From Chloroflexota bacterium (GTDB lineage: Bacteria > Chloroflexota > Dehalococcoidia > UBA3495), in the NCBI GenBank assembly GCA_022563275.1, contig JADFNR010000033.1:1-25220 (forward strand): a stretch of DNA of 25,220 bases, given 5' to 3'. Of this stretch, positions 6,322-14,372 are shown piece by piece. The first letter of the stretch is position 1. Every line of letters begins with the position of its first letter. The translations under genes and the position numbers were made by a program. A model generated the notes under the pieces. That model was given only the letters and a program-made list of their open reading frames with translations. It was not told where the DNA came from and did not search any database.

Positions 6322-8520
6322 GTGGACCTTAGCCCCGATATTTCGCCTGAAGATCTCGAGGTCTTCCTGCAAGAGGCGGAGGAGCAGTTGGAACTGCTCG
6401 ACGAAGATATCGTCCGCCTCGAGCGGGAAGACGATACCGAGGCTTTGCTTCAAGAGATCTTCAGAGCGGCCCATACATTGAAGGGATCGGCGGGGATGAT
6501 CGGTCATCACCAGATGGCGGACATGGCGCACAGCATGGAGAACATTCTTGACCAGTTGCGTCTGGGCACCGCCGAAGTAAGCACCCCTATCGTGGATGCC
6601 CTGTTGGGCGGACTTGACCTCCTCCGGACCCTGAAGGATGACCTGACCAATGCGCAAGATAACCAGATCGACATCTCCCAGGCGGTATCAGTTCTAGACG
6701 CCTTGTCGGTGATTGACGAGAAGCAGACGGCTTTGAAGCTAGCGGGGCCAGCCGTGCTGCGGCTGGATTCCGAACAAGAGGAGCGGGTTCACACTGCCCT
6801 GGACGCTGGCTCCCGCGCCTATCTGGTCAAGATCAAGATCAATCCGGATACTTCGTGGACTTCGATTCGTTGCTTTCAAATCATTGAAGTCCTTTCCCAA
6901 TCGGCCGATATCATCATCTCTATTCCTTCCCCGGAGGACATCGAAGCGGAGAGGGTATCAAATCTGGTCCAGGCGGTTTTGTCTACGGACCAAGATATCC
7001 AGGTCCTTCAGCAAACGGTGGCTGAGATCGATGATATTGATGAGATTGAAGTAATCGAGATCGACCCGGAGGACCCGGTTTCAAAACTTTGGGAAAACCT
7101 TCTGTCGGGAACTCCGGGCGAGTCCGGCGACGACGATGAGAGTGGCCAGGATGCCGTTGAGCAAGCTGAACTTGACAAAGGCGAGGCGTCTGCAGATGGC
7201 GGTGAAGGCGAGTTGGCCGCGGTGGGCGCTGGAGTTAATGACGGGGGTGGGGCTGCCACTGAAGTTAAGGGAGGCAGACGCAACCCGCGGAGCGGAGTAC
7301 AACAAACTCAAACGGTCCGGGTTGATGTTGAACGCCTAGACAGCTTGATGACCACGATCGGCGAGTTGGTCATCGACCGGACCAGGATCGCGCAGATCGG
7401 CCGTCTGTTGCAAGCCAGATACAAAGAGGACGAACTGATCCAATCCCTGGGAGATACCGCGGCCCATGTGTCCAAGGTTGTGGACGATCTCCAAGCAGAG
7501 ATCATGGAAGTTCGCCTGATGCCCATCGGAACAGTCTTTAACGGGTTCCCACGGATGGTGCGTGACCTGTCCCGGCGTTTCGGCAAAAAGGTTGAGTTTT
7601 TGGTCGATGGCCAGGACACCGAGATAGACCGGACAGTGATTGAGCGCATCCGGGACCCGCTGGTCCACCTGATCAGAAACTCCATAGACCACGGGATCGA
7701 GACCCCGGATAAGCGCGTTGCCGCGGGAAAGCCTGAGGAGGGCACCATCAAGCTCTCGGCCACCCAAGAACAGGGCCACATCGTTATCAAAGTAACCGAT
7801 GATGGGAAAGGCATAGATCCAGAACTGCTGAGGGCCGCGGTCGTTAGGAAAGGCCTGCTCACTCTAGAGGTGGCCGAGCGTCTGAGCGATTTGGAGGCGA
7901 TCGACCTCGTCTTCGCCCCGGGCGCTTCCACCGCCGAAGAGACCACTGAGGTTTCCGGGCGCGGTGTTGGGATGGACATCGTCAAGACAAATATCGAGAG
8001 CATTAACGGATTCGTCACCGTTGAAACCAAGTTGGGAGAGGGCACTACGTTTACGCTTCGGCTACCGCTCACGTTGGCCACGGTCCAAGCGTTGCTGGTC
8101 TCGATGAACAATACCGTCTTCGCCGTCCCTGCGGTCTATGTGTTAGAGGTCCGCCACATCGAAGCGGCGGACATCGAGACAGTGGAGGGCAACGAAGTTA
8201 TCCGTTCCAGGGGCAACGTTGTGCCACTGTTGCGGCTGGAGAAGGTCTTCGCAAGGCAGGATACGGGCCGAGAGTACCGGAAAACGGCGACCTATGTGGT
8301 CGTCGTGAAATTGGGTGAGCGCCTGGTGGGCCTCGCGGTCGAATCCCTGATTGAGATGCAAGAAATCATGGCCAAGTCATTGGCAAAAGGCCTGGGCGAT
8401 GTCAAGGGAATCGCCGGCGCCAGCATCCTTGGCGATGGAAGGGCAGTGTTAATCATAGATATTCCCACCCTGATTCAGACTACTTTGATGAAGGGTTCGG
8501 CGGCGCCGGCGTTGGCCTAA
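6322..8520 (+). CDS. cheA: Chemotaxis histidine kinase CheA
   Basis: A 732-residue CheA with all five domains. P1 (about 1-110) carries the phosphorylated His51 in FRAAHTLKGSAGM. P2 (about 166-235, AYLVKIKI to IPSPEDIEAE) resembles the CheY/CheB-docking domain of Bacillus and Thermotoga CheA. An acidic Gly/Glu-rich linker runs from about 250 to 325. P3 dimerisation (about 328-395) begins TVRVDVERLDSLM. The P4 ATPase has the N box HLIRNSIDHGIE (about 448-459), DDGKGID and GRGVGMDIV (about 546). P5 (about 590-732) binds CheW. It should phosphorylate CheY and CheB under control of the globin receptor. GTG is chosen as start because GAGG lies about seven bases upstream and the P1 domain begins immediately. 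All catalytic motifs look intact. Confidence 0.97.
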   Translation: MDLSPDISPEDLEVFLQEAEEQLELLDEDIVRLEREDDTEALLQEIFRAAHTLKGSAGMIGHHQMADMAHSMENILDQLRLGTAEVSTPIVDALLGGLDLLRTLKDDLTNAQDNQIDISQAVSVLDALSVIDEKQTALKLAGPAVLRLDSEQEERVHTALDAGSRAYLVKIKINPDTSWTSIRCFQIIEVLSQSADIIISIPSPEDIEAERVSNLVQAVLSTDQDIQVLQQTVAEIDDIDEIEVIEIDPEDPVSKLWENLLSGTPGESGDDDESGQDAVEQAELDKGEASADGGEGELAAVGAGVNDGGGAATEVKGGRRNPRSGVQQTQTVRVDVERLDSLMTTIGELVIDRTRIAQIGRLLQARYKEDELIQSLGDTAAHVSKVVDDLQAEIMEVRLMPIGTVFNGFPRMVRDLSRRFGKKVEFLVDGQDTEIDRTVIERIRDPLVHLIRNSIDHGIETPDKRVAAGKPEEGTIKLSATQEQGHIVIKVTDDGKGIDPELLRAAVVRKGLLTLEVAERLSDLEAIDLVFAPGASTAEETTEVSGRGVGMDIVKTNIESINGFVTVETKLGEGTTFTLRLPLTLATVQALLVSMNNTVFAVPAVYVLEVRHIEAADIETVEGNEVIRSRGNVVPLLRLEKVFARQDTGREYRKTATYVVVVKLGERLVGLAVESLIEMQEIMAKSLAKGLGDVKGIAGASILGDGRAVLIIDIPTLIQTTLMKGSAAPALA

Positions 8521-8582
8521 ACCAAAGCCGAATAACTTAGGACGGCCGTATGGGCCTCTGTGGTCCGGCCGAGAGGAAAATT

Positions 8583-9197
8583 ATGGTAGATCACACGATA
8601 GCTGTGGAGGAAAGCCTTAAAGAGGGCGCAAGGTTGGTGCTTTTAGGCAGCCAAAACGCCATCTCAGGTCTCTCTCAGATGGTGGGCCAGGAGATTGAAA
8701 TGACCGCCATCAGCGCCCGCCAGATCCCGGTGGATGAGATTCCAGATCTCTTCGGCGGACGGGAAAAGGTGGCGGTGGCCGTTTATCTGGCGGTGTCGGG
8801 GGACGCTGAGGGCCACATGTTCCTTGTGTATCCCCCTGAAACCGCCATGTCCTTGGTGGACCTACTCATGGGACAAGAACCCGGCACCACCGTGGAGATC
8901 TCCGAGATGGAGGCTTCGGCTCTGGGCGAGATGGGAAACATCATGGGGTCATTTTATCTGAACGCACTTAGCGACGCTTCAGGATTGGTTCTGTTGCCTT
9001 CTCCCCCAGCGGTAATCATGGACATGGCCGGGTCGATCCTGGATGTGGCATTGGCCGACATCCTCCAAGAGTCCGACGACGCCTTGGTGGTTGAGGCTGT
9101 CTTTTCCACCAAGGACCAAAAGATAAATGGGAACTTCCTAGTGCTTCCTAGTCCTGATTTTTTGAAGCAGCTCTCCGCGAGGGCTGGAGGCAAATGA
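8583..9197 (+). CDS. cheC: CheY-P phosphatase CheC, with only one intact active site
   Basis: CheC removes phosphate from CheY-P and partners with CheD. The family has two pseudo-symmetric E-x2-N helices. Here the central copy is intact (ALGEMGNIMGSFYLNALS, Glu116 and Asn119), while the N-terminal copy has become ARLVLLGSQNAISGLS, with Arg17 and Leu20 at the Glu and Asn positions. The product is 204 residues from the chosen ATG, which follows GAGAGG and AAAATT. An in-frame ATG at 8550 would add 11 unconserved residues (MGLCGPAERKI) and also has AGGA upstream. The stop overlaps the cheD start (ATGA), which fits CheC and CheD being made together. One working site is enough for activity in some relatives such as CheX. 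Confidence 0.9.
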   Translation: MVDHTIAVEESLKEGARLVLLGSQNAISGLSQMVGQEIEMTAISARQIPVDEIPDLFGGREKVAVAVYLAVSGDAEGHMFLVYPPETAMSLVDLLMGQEPGTTVEISEMEASALGEMGNIMGSFYLNALSDASGLVLLPSPPAVIMDMAGSILDVALADILQESDDALVVEAVFSTKDQKINGNFLVLPSPDFLKQLSARAGGK

Positions 9198-9691
9198 CCG
9201 TAACTAGTGTGACGACAATCATGGTTGGCCTTGGAGAGATGAAGATGTCGCGAGATCCGGAGGTAGTCTTGGCCTGTTTGGGGCTGGGCTCTTGTGTCGC
9301 GGTGTCAGTGTTCGATAGCGTGGCGAAAGTTGGGGCAATGGCCCACGTAGTCCTGCCCAAGAGCCGCGAAAAAAGCGTGGATAGGGCCGGCCGCTACGCG
9401 GATGTCGCAGTTCCCCAGTTGCTCAGAAACATCAGAGAGGCTGGCGGCGTGGATTCACGCCTAGAGATCTTCCTCGTTGGTGGCGCCCAGATGTCACTGG
9501 CGCCCGGCTTGGGCACTGCGTTCAAGATCGGTGAAGACAACGTGGCAGCAGTCCACGCTGCGCTAGCGGCGGAAGGGCTAAAGCCCAAAGCCGTTGATAC
9601 CGGCGGAAACAAGGGCCGCACCATGCGGTTATTCATTCAGTCCGGTAAAGCGACTGTCGCCAGTGCCGGCCAAGAAAACAGAGAACTGTAG
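9194..9691 (+). CDS. cheD: Receptor glutamine deamidase CheD
   Basis: CheD deamidates specific glutamines of chemoreceptors and is controlled by binding to CheC. The 165-residue product has the family motifs LGLGSCVAVSVFD with catalytic Cys34, GAMAHVVLP with His51, LVGGAQM (about 95-101), IGEDNVAAVHAAL, and the C-terminal TGGNKGRTMRLF. The position corresponding to the third active residue of Thermotoga CheD (Thr21, six before the Cys) appears to be Cys28. That is my hand alignment and unconfirmed. It overlaps cheC by four bases, so translation is probably coupled. Likely targets are Gln residues on the signalling rod of the globin receptor. Confidence 0.93.
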   Translation: MTVTSVTTIMVGLGEMKMSRDPEVVLACLGLGSCVAVSVFDSVAKVGAMAHVVLPKSREKSVDRAGRYADVAVPQLLRNIREAGGVDSRLEIFLVGGAQMSLAPGLGTAFKIGEDNVAAVHAALAAEGLKPKAVDTGGNKGRTMRLFIQSGKATVASAGQENREL

Positions 9692-9700
9692 GAGGCTCAG

Positions 9701-10057
9701 ATGCCGAAAGTGTTGGTGGTGGATGATGCTGCATTCATGAGGATGCGGTGCAAGAAAATGTTGATCGAAAACGGATTTGAGGTTGTCGAGGCAGCCAATG
9801 GGATCGAAGCCATCGCCGTATACAAAGAGGCCCGGCCGGACATGGTTTTGATGGACATCACTATGCCGGACATGGATGGTCTGGCAGCGTTGAAGGAGAT
9901 CAAGAAGTTGGACCCCAATGCCAAAGTGGCGATGGTCACCGCCATGGGGCAACAGGCCTTGGTCATGGAAGCCCTCAAAACTGGAGCACTGGATTTTGTG
10001 ATCAAGCCCTTCGACCAAGAACGGGTCTTGGGAACCATCAAAAAGGCATTAGGTTAA
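9701..10057 (+). CDS. cheY: Chemotaxis response regulator CheY
   Basis: A 118-residue stand-alone receiver. Asp8, Asp9, phospho-acceptor Asp52 (VLMDITMPDMDG), Thr80 and Lys102 (IKPFD) are all present, so it should be fully active. GGAGG lies five bases before the ATG, one of the best ribosome sites in the cluster, consistent with high CheY output. Its place between cheD and cheB supports the CheY role over a generic receiver. CheA would phosphorylate it and CheC and CheX would dephosphorylate it. The output target is unknown because no flagellar switch gene is present; the FliM-like peptide encoded at 13223 is a candidate partner. Confidence 0.93.
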   Translation: MPKVLVVDDAAFMRMRCKKMLIENGFEVVEAANGIEAIAVYKEARPDMVLMDITMPDMDGLAALKEIKKLDPNAKVAMVTAMGQQALVMEALKTGALDFVIKPFDQERVLGTIKKALG

Positions 10058-10108
10058 CCCGATCCGACACGGAAGAAGAAACACACCGGCCTTAATGAGG
10101 AGACCCCG

Positions 10109-11206
10109 TTGACTCAGCAGATTAAAACGTTGATCGTCGACGATTCGGCATTCGCCCGTTCAATCATAGTCAAGAAACTGAGCGTTGACCCGGAAATCGA
10201 AGTGATCGGTGTCGCCAAAGACGGCGTTGAAGCATTGGAAAAGATCAAAAGCCTGAAACCCAACGTGGTGACATTAGATGTCAGCATGCCCCGGATGGAT
10301 GGTCTCACCGCCCTCGAGCGAATCATGGCGGAATGTCCCACCCCGGTGATTATGTTAAGCGCGCTGACCGGAGAACAGGCCCCCGCCACCATCGCCGCAC
10401 TGGAGTTGGGCGCCGTGGACTTCTTCTTGAAGCCATCCGTGTTGAACCCCGCTGGAGTGGCCGATCAAACCGAAAATCTAGCGGATAAGATCAAGATCGC
10501 CGCCCAGGTCAATCTGGCAAAGTTTCGATCGAAACCCCCCAGGAAGCCAAAGGCCTCTGCAGCCAAGGAATCGGACCATACCGTAGCGTCAAAATTGCAA
10601 GCTGCCGTTGGGAGAGTTCGCCGCGCAAAGAAGAGCCGGTATCAAGGGAAAGTCTTGGTGATTGGGAGCTCTACCGGAGGCCCCAGAGCCCTGGGCCGGT
10701 TGATTCCAGAATTGCCGCCAGACCTTCCAGTTCCCGTGCTGGTTGTTCAGCACATGCCGACCGGGTTCACCAAGTCATTTGCGGAACGTTTGAACCACGA
10801 ATCGGCGCTTAAAGTGAAAGAGGCGGAGGACGGAGACACCCTGGAGGTTGGAACGGTGCATCTGGCGCCCGGAAACCATCACATGGTGGTTACGTCTTCC
10901 GGACGGATAGCCCTCAATCAAGACCCTCCGGTCTGTGGTGTGAGACCGTCTGTAGACGTGACGATGAATTCCGTGGTTAACCACTATGGAGGCCAGACAA
11001 TCGGTGTGGTGCTAACCGGCATGGGGAGCGACGGCTCCAACGGGACCGCGCAGATCAAGGCAAAAGGCGGGATGGTTGCGGTGGAACATGAGTCCACATG
11101 TGCCATATACGGCATGCCCCGGTGCGTGGTGGAGAAAGGAAACGCCGACAAGGTGCTTCCACTGTATGAGATGGCGGACGAGATCGTCCGTATGTGTAAT
11201 CTGTGA
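10109..11206 (+). CDS. cheB: Chemotaxis protein-glutamate methylesterase CheB
   Basis: A 365-residue response regulator and methylesterase that removes methyl groups from receptor glutamates when phosphorylated by CheA. The receiver (1-125) has Asp11, Asp12 and phospho-Asp57 (TLDVSMPRMDG). A basic Lys/Arg/Ala linker (about 138-180) precedes the catalytic domain, where Ser188 (GSSTGGP), His215 (VVQHMP) and Asp308 (TGMGSDG) form the expected triad. TTG is the start: GAGGAG lies six bases before it and the reading matches the usual CheB N-terminus, with no better ATG nearby. It pairs with cheR just downstream. Confidence 0.96.
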   Translation: MTQQIKTLIVDDSAFARSIIVKKLSVDPEIEVIGVAKDGVEALEKIKSLKPNVVTLDVSMPRMDGLTALERIMAECPTPVIMLSALTGEQAPATIAALELGAVDFFLKPSVLNPAGVADQTENLADKIKIAAQVNLAKFRSKPPRKPKASAAKESDHTVASKLQAAVGRVRRAKKSRYQGKVLVIGSSTGGPRALGRLIPELPPDLPVPVLVVQHMPTGFTKSFAERLNHESALKVKEAEDGDTLEVGTVHLAPGNHHMVVTSSGRIALNQDPPVCGVRPSVDVTMNSVVNHYGGQTIGVVLTGMGSDGSNGTAQIKAKGGMVAVEHESTCAIYGMPRCVVEKGNADKVLPLYEMADEIVRMCNL

Positions 11207-11232
11207 TCGAATTCGGGCTAGGACTTAATTGA

Positions 11233-12078
11233 ATGAACGATAAAGATTACGAGTTTCTGAAGTTGAAGGTGAGTAATCTCACCGGACTCAGCTTGGATTC
11301 TTACAAGCGGGAGCAGATGATGCGCCGTTTGGATGCCTATATCATCCGCAGCGGTTTCGCCGGCGTGGTTCCCTTTTGCGGGGCTGTCGAAAGAGACAGT
11401 GAGGCCCTGGGACGGTTGATGGATTTCATAACGATCAATGTGTCGGAGTTCTTCAGGGACGCCGAACAATTCAACGTGCTGAAGACCCGGGTGATTCCCG
11501 ACCTGCTTCGTAAATCGCGATCCCTCAATATCTGGAGCGCCGGATGCTCCATCGGCGCCGAGCCTTACTCCATTGCCATGATGTTGGCCGAGCTTAGCCC
11601 ATTTGGTAAACACCGGATTTTGGCCACGGACCTGGATGAAGCCAGTCTCGCGCGTGCCCGCTCCGGAGGGCCTTATGCCGAATCCCACCTGGAACAGGTG
11701 GCTGCGGGAGCAAAACTCAAGAATTTCGTGAAATCAGATGGCGGTTACGTCGTCGCACCGAAATTTAAAGGCATGGTCGAATTCAAGAAGCACAACCTAT
11801 TAAAAGACGGGTTCGAAGAGGGGTTCGACCTAATTATGTGCCGCAACGTTACGATATATTTCACCGAAAAAACCAAAGAAAATCTGAACATTAAATTCGT
11901 CAAGTCCTTGAACGATGACGGCGTGCTGTTCATTGGAAACACTGAAAGCCTTCTCGACGCCCAGGCGCTGGGCCTGAAGAGAATGTTCGCTTCCTTCTTC
12001 TGCAAGATCGAAAGAAAAACATCCGCGGAACCGTCGCTGGCCGGTGGCAAGGCCAAGGCGCCTGCTGCGGGAGCCTGA
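11233..12078 (+). CDS. cheR: Chemotaxis protein methyltransferase CheR
   Basis: A 281-residue SAM-dependent enzyme that methylates receptor glutamates. The N-terminal helical domain (about 1-75) is followed by the Rossmann domain with INVSEFFRD, SAM motif WSAGCSIGAEPYS (about 101-113), ATDLDEASL, and MCRNVTIYF (about 202-210, where the family usually has CRNVLIYF). FIGNTESL follows. No C-terminal NWETF-binding extension is seen; the tail is short and Ala/Lys-rich. The ribosome site is weak (AGGA about ten bases upstream). With CheB and CheD it gives a complete adaptation set. Confidence 0.95.
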   Translation: MNDKDYEFLKLKVSNLTGLSLDSYKREQMMRRLDAYIIRSGFAGVVPFCGAVERDSEALGRLMDFITINVSEFFRDAEQFNVLKTRVIPDLLRKSRSLNIWSAGCSIGAEPYSIAMMLAELSPFGKHRILATDLDEASLARARSGGPYAESHLEQVAAGAKLKNFVKSDGGYVVAPKFKGMVEFKKHNLLKDGFEEGFDLIMCRNVTIYFTEKTKENLNIKFVKSLNDDGVLFIGNTESLLDAQALGLKRMFASFFCKIERKTSAEPSLAGGKAKAPAAGA

Positions 12079-12096
12079 CTACTGGGAGGCGCCAAG

Positions 12097-13218
12097 ATGC
12101 GCAGAATCGGAACAAAACACGCCCGATTAGGAATGGTTCTGACGCGGCCCGTATACGATCACCGGGGATATCTTCTCTTGCAGGAAGGTTCCGAGATGAA
12201 CCGGCAAGACATGGCCATACTGGCCAGCCAAAACGTGCCGGAGATTTTCATTGAAGACCCCAGGACGCCTGACGTGATCGTTAAGCCCGTAATCGCTCCG
12301 GAACTTGAAGCCGCGACCGTCCAATCACTGAAGGCCATGGCCGCTCACCTGAAGAAGACTGGCGATTTTGACGATTCGCTATTACAGACCTTGCAGCAGA
12401 CCCTGAACTCCATGGTCCGGGAGATGTTCCCAGCCGTGTTGGGTGAGGCCAATGCCTCTGGATGCTATTTGGTGGAAGAGTACGATTTCGTGCAGCCGAC
12501 ACGTGTCGCCTGCTTATCCATGTTGATCGGACGGAAGCTCGACAGCGGCATCCTGGATACCGCGAACATTGGAATGGCAGCTCTTCTGATGAATCTGGGA
12601 AAGATGGTGGAAAAGGAAAATGCAGAGGTCGATTGGTCGTCTGGGCCTCAGCCGGACGAACCGTCGCAGGAGGATGATTCTCCCACGGATGACGATGACC
12701 ACCAGCATCCCCAGCGCACAGCGGATTTCTTGATGAAGACGAAGCGGTTCGATCCGGAAACCATCGAGGGCGCATTGCACCACCACGAACGGTGGGACGG
12801 TAGCGGGTTTCCTTTGGGTTTGGCCAGGGAGCAGATATCTCCCTTCGCCAGAATAATAGCCATAGCGGACACCTTTTATGACCTGGTGTCCGTCAGAGCC
12901 GACCGGCCGGCTTATATGCCCCACGAAGCGGTCGAATTCATTCTCGCCTATACCGGCGAGTTATTCGACCCGAAGCTGGTTAGCTTATTCACGAAAATCG
13001 TGCCCCTGTACCCTACCGGGATCACAGTGAAGCTGAACACCGGTGAAACGGGCGTCGTTGCAGATGCCAATGCCGGATACCTAGGCCGGCCGGTTGTCCG
13101 GGTCTGTAGCCACGGTGGAAACGGTACGGTAGCGAGGCCCTATGACATCAACCTAACAAGTCCTCAACATCAGAATCAGTTGGTGGTAGAGGTAGACCCG
13201 TTCTTGGAATCCATCTAA
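12097..13218 (+). CDS. Degenerate HD-GYP domain protein
   Basis: A 373-residue protein with an N-terminal DUF3391-like segment (1-60), an HD-GYP core (about 120-300) and a C-terminal tail ending near 345. HD-GYP enzymes hydrolyse cyclic-di-GMP using a cluster of His and Asp metal ligands. Here the GYP half is kept: HHHERWDGSGFP (228-239), IADTFYD (256-262, usually VADxFDA) and H204-P205. The HD half is damaged: the first ligand His is Gln133, and the HDxGK signature is MNLGK, with Met165 and Asn166 in place of His and Asp. An acidic insert (about 183-202) sits just after it. Loss of three ligands makes normal hydrolysis unlikely; a c-di-GMP sensor or scaffold role is possible. GGGAGG precedes the ATG, and cheR ends 18 bases upstream. 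Confidence 0.85.
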   Translation: MRRIGTKHARLGMVLTRPVYDHRGYLLLQEGSEMNRQDMAILASQNVPEIFIEDPRTPDVIVKPVIAPELEAATVQSLKAMAAHLKKTGDFDDSLLQTLQQTLNSMVREMFPAVLGEANASGCYLVEEYDFVQPTRVACLSMLIGRKLDSGILDTANIGMAALLMNLGKMVEKENAEVDWSSGPQPDEPSQEDDSPTDDDDHQHPQRTADFLMKTKRFDPETIEGALHHHERWDGSGFPLGLAREQISPFARIIAIADTFYDLVSVRADRPAYMPHEAVEFILAYTGELFDPKLVSLFTKIVPLYPTGITVKLNTGETGVVADANAGYLGRPVVRVCSHGGNGTVARPYDINLTSPQHQNQLVVEVDPFLESI

Positions 13219-13222
13219 GCCA

Positions 13223-13699
13223 ATGCAAGCCAGCGACAAGGTATTATCCCAGGCCGAGATCGACGCCATGTTTTCGGCCACCTCCGGAGGCAGCGGAGGA
13301 CCCCCTGAAGAGGTGCCCGAACACCCCCTGGGACCCCGGCCGGAACCCGTTATCAGGGAGGCCGGAAATGACGGGCCAACACTCCATACCGTTGGCAAAC
13401 GGTTGGAGAAACTGGAAGAGGCCGTAGTCAAGATCGGGCATCAAGAAGGCACTCCGGCTGACCTGTCTTCATCGGTAAAACAGGTGCAGCAAGACATCCA
13501 GACGTTGGTCGGACACATACAAGCGATGAACACTAAGATAGAAACCGTGGTTGCTGGGTTAGGTGGGACCGTCGGTTATGCCGCCCACGATAATTTCCAG
13601 TGCAAAAATTGCCAGGCCAAAGGAACCGTGGCCGCCGAACTTTCCTGCACATCATGTGGGACCAAGAGTTGGTGGGGTTGGTTCCCTCCAAAGGCTTAA
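13223..13699 (+). CDS. FliM-N-like CheY-docking peptide fused to a zinc ribbon; uncharacterised
   Basis: A 158-residue protein I cannot assign to a named family. Residues 6-18 (KVLSQAEIDAMFS) closely match the N-terminal CheY-P-binding peptide of FliM and FliY (LSQ.EIDALL). The FliM middle domain and SpoA/FliN domain are absent. A Gly/Pro-rich flexible stretch (20-50) is followed by a probable helical or coiled-coil segment (about 53-112, VGKRLEKLEEAVVKI and VKQVQQDIQTLVGHIQAMN). The C-terminus is a zinc ribbon with Cys127-x2-Cys130 and Cys142-x2-Cys145, ending in Trp-rich WWGWFPP. It starts four bases after the HD-GYP-like stop, without a clear ribosome site, so translation is probably coupled. 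The parts suggest an adaptor that reads CheY-P; the target of the zinc ribbon is unknown. Confidence 0.8.
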   Translation: MQASDKVLSQAEIDAMFSATSGGSGGPPEEVPEHPLGPRPEPVIREAGNDGPTLHTVGKRLEKLEEAVVKIGHQEGTPADLSSSVKQVQQDIQTLVGHIQAMNTKIETVVAGLGGTVGYAAHDNFQCKNCQAKGTVAAELSCTSCGTKSWWGWFPPKA

Positions 13700-13791
13700 A
13701 GCGTCGTTATGTCAACACACCCGCCTCCCTGAAAATCAAGTTTATCCGGCCCGTATCACCGGTTGATCATGAGCTTCAATCGCAGAAATAG

Positions 13792-13820
13792 ATCCGCTGC
13801 GGCGCCCCTCCGCAGCGGAT
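13792..13820. repeat. Perfect hairpin between the FliM-N-like gene and cheX
   Basis: ATCCGCTGCGG (13792-13802) and CCGCAGCGGAT (13810-13820) are exact reverse complements with a seven-base loop. No T run follows on either strand, so it is more likely an mRNA processing, stability or attenuation element than a full terminator. It lies 76 bases before the preferred cheX start. Confidence 0.6.
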
Positions 13821-13895
13821 GATTCCCCAGGTCCATTACCGGGTTCGATGTATGGGCCGACAGTAGAAAATCAACTCCATGAGGAAGACAAAGGT

Positions 13896-14372
13896 ATGAA
13901 AGAAGAATATGTCAACTCATTTCTGGTACCCGCCCAGCTCGTTTGGCGCAAGGAACTGGGCCAGGAGCTAACGGTGGAATCGGCAGAAGTGGTATCTCAC
14001 CAATTCACCACCGAGGACATAACGGCGATAATAGGCGTTAGCGGACGGTTGGAAGGCAACGTTCTGTATGGGTTCACCCAAGATTCGGCCTTAAAGGTCG
14101 TGAGCACCATGATCGGCGAAGATGTAGACGATCTGAGAACAGACCTTGCACTGTCGGCCCTGGGCGAGATCGCCAATATGATCACCGGCAACGCTGCCAC
14201 CCATCTGGCGCAGGCGGGGTACCCCTGCCAGATAAGCCCGCCGGTCATCGTCGAACCGCGGGGTTGCCGGTTTACGATTATGGGCAGCAATCAGATACTG
14301 GTTTCCTTCACCAGTCCCCTGGCGTCGTTGAGCGTGCGTATTAGCCTGCGTGAAACCTCAACTCCAGACTAG
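13896..14372 (+). CDS. cheX: CheY-P phosphatase CheX
   Basis: A 158-residue CheX from the chosen start. The opening MKEEYVNSFLVPAQLVW matches the usual CheX N-terminus, and the catalytic helix LSALGEIANMITGNAATHL carries Glu91 and Asn94 of the E-x2-N motif. CheX acts as a dimer to dephosphorylate CheY-P. An in-frame ATG at 13848 would add 16 residues (MYGPTVENQLHEEDKG) that are not family-like; GAGGAA lies about ten bases before 13896, so I prefer that start. It is the last gene of the cluster, separated by nearly 200 bases and a hairpin from its neighbour, and followed by a strong terminator. Confidence 0.9.
   Translation: MKEEYVNSFLVPAQLVWRKELGQELTVESAEVVSHQFTTEDITAIIGVSGRLEGNVLYGFTQDSALKVVSTMIGEDVDDLRTDLALSALGEIANMITGNAATHLAQAGYPCQISPPVIVEPRGCRFTIMGSNQILVSFTSPLASLSVRISLRETSTPD

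Noticed and set aside
7308..8111. Open frame of 267 codons antisense to cheA
   Set aside because: Ser/Arg/Thr-rich with no domain, opposite the conserved CheA P3-P4 region.
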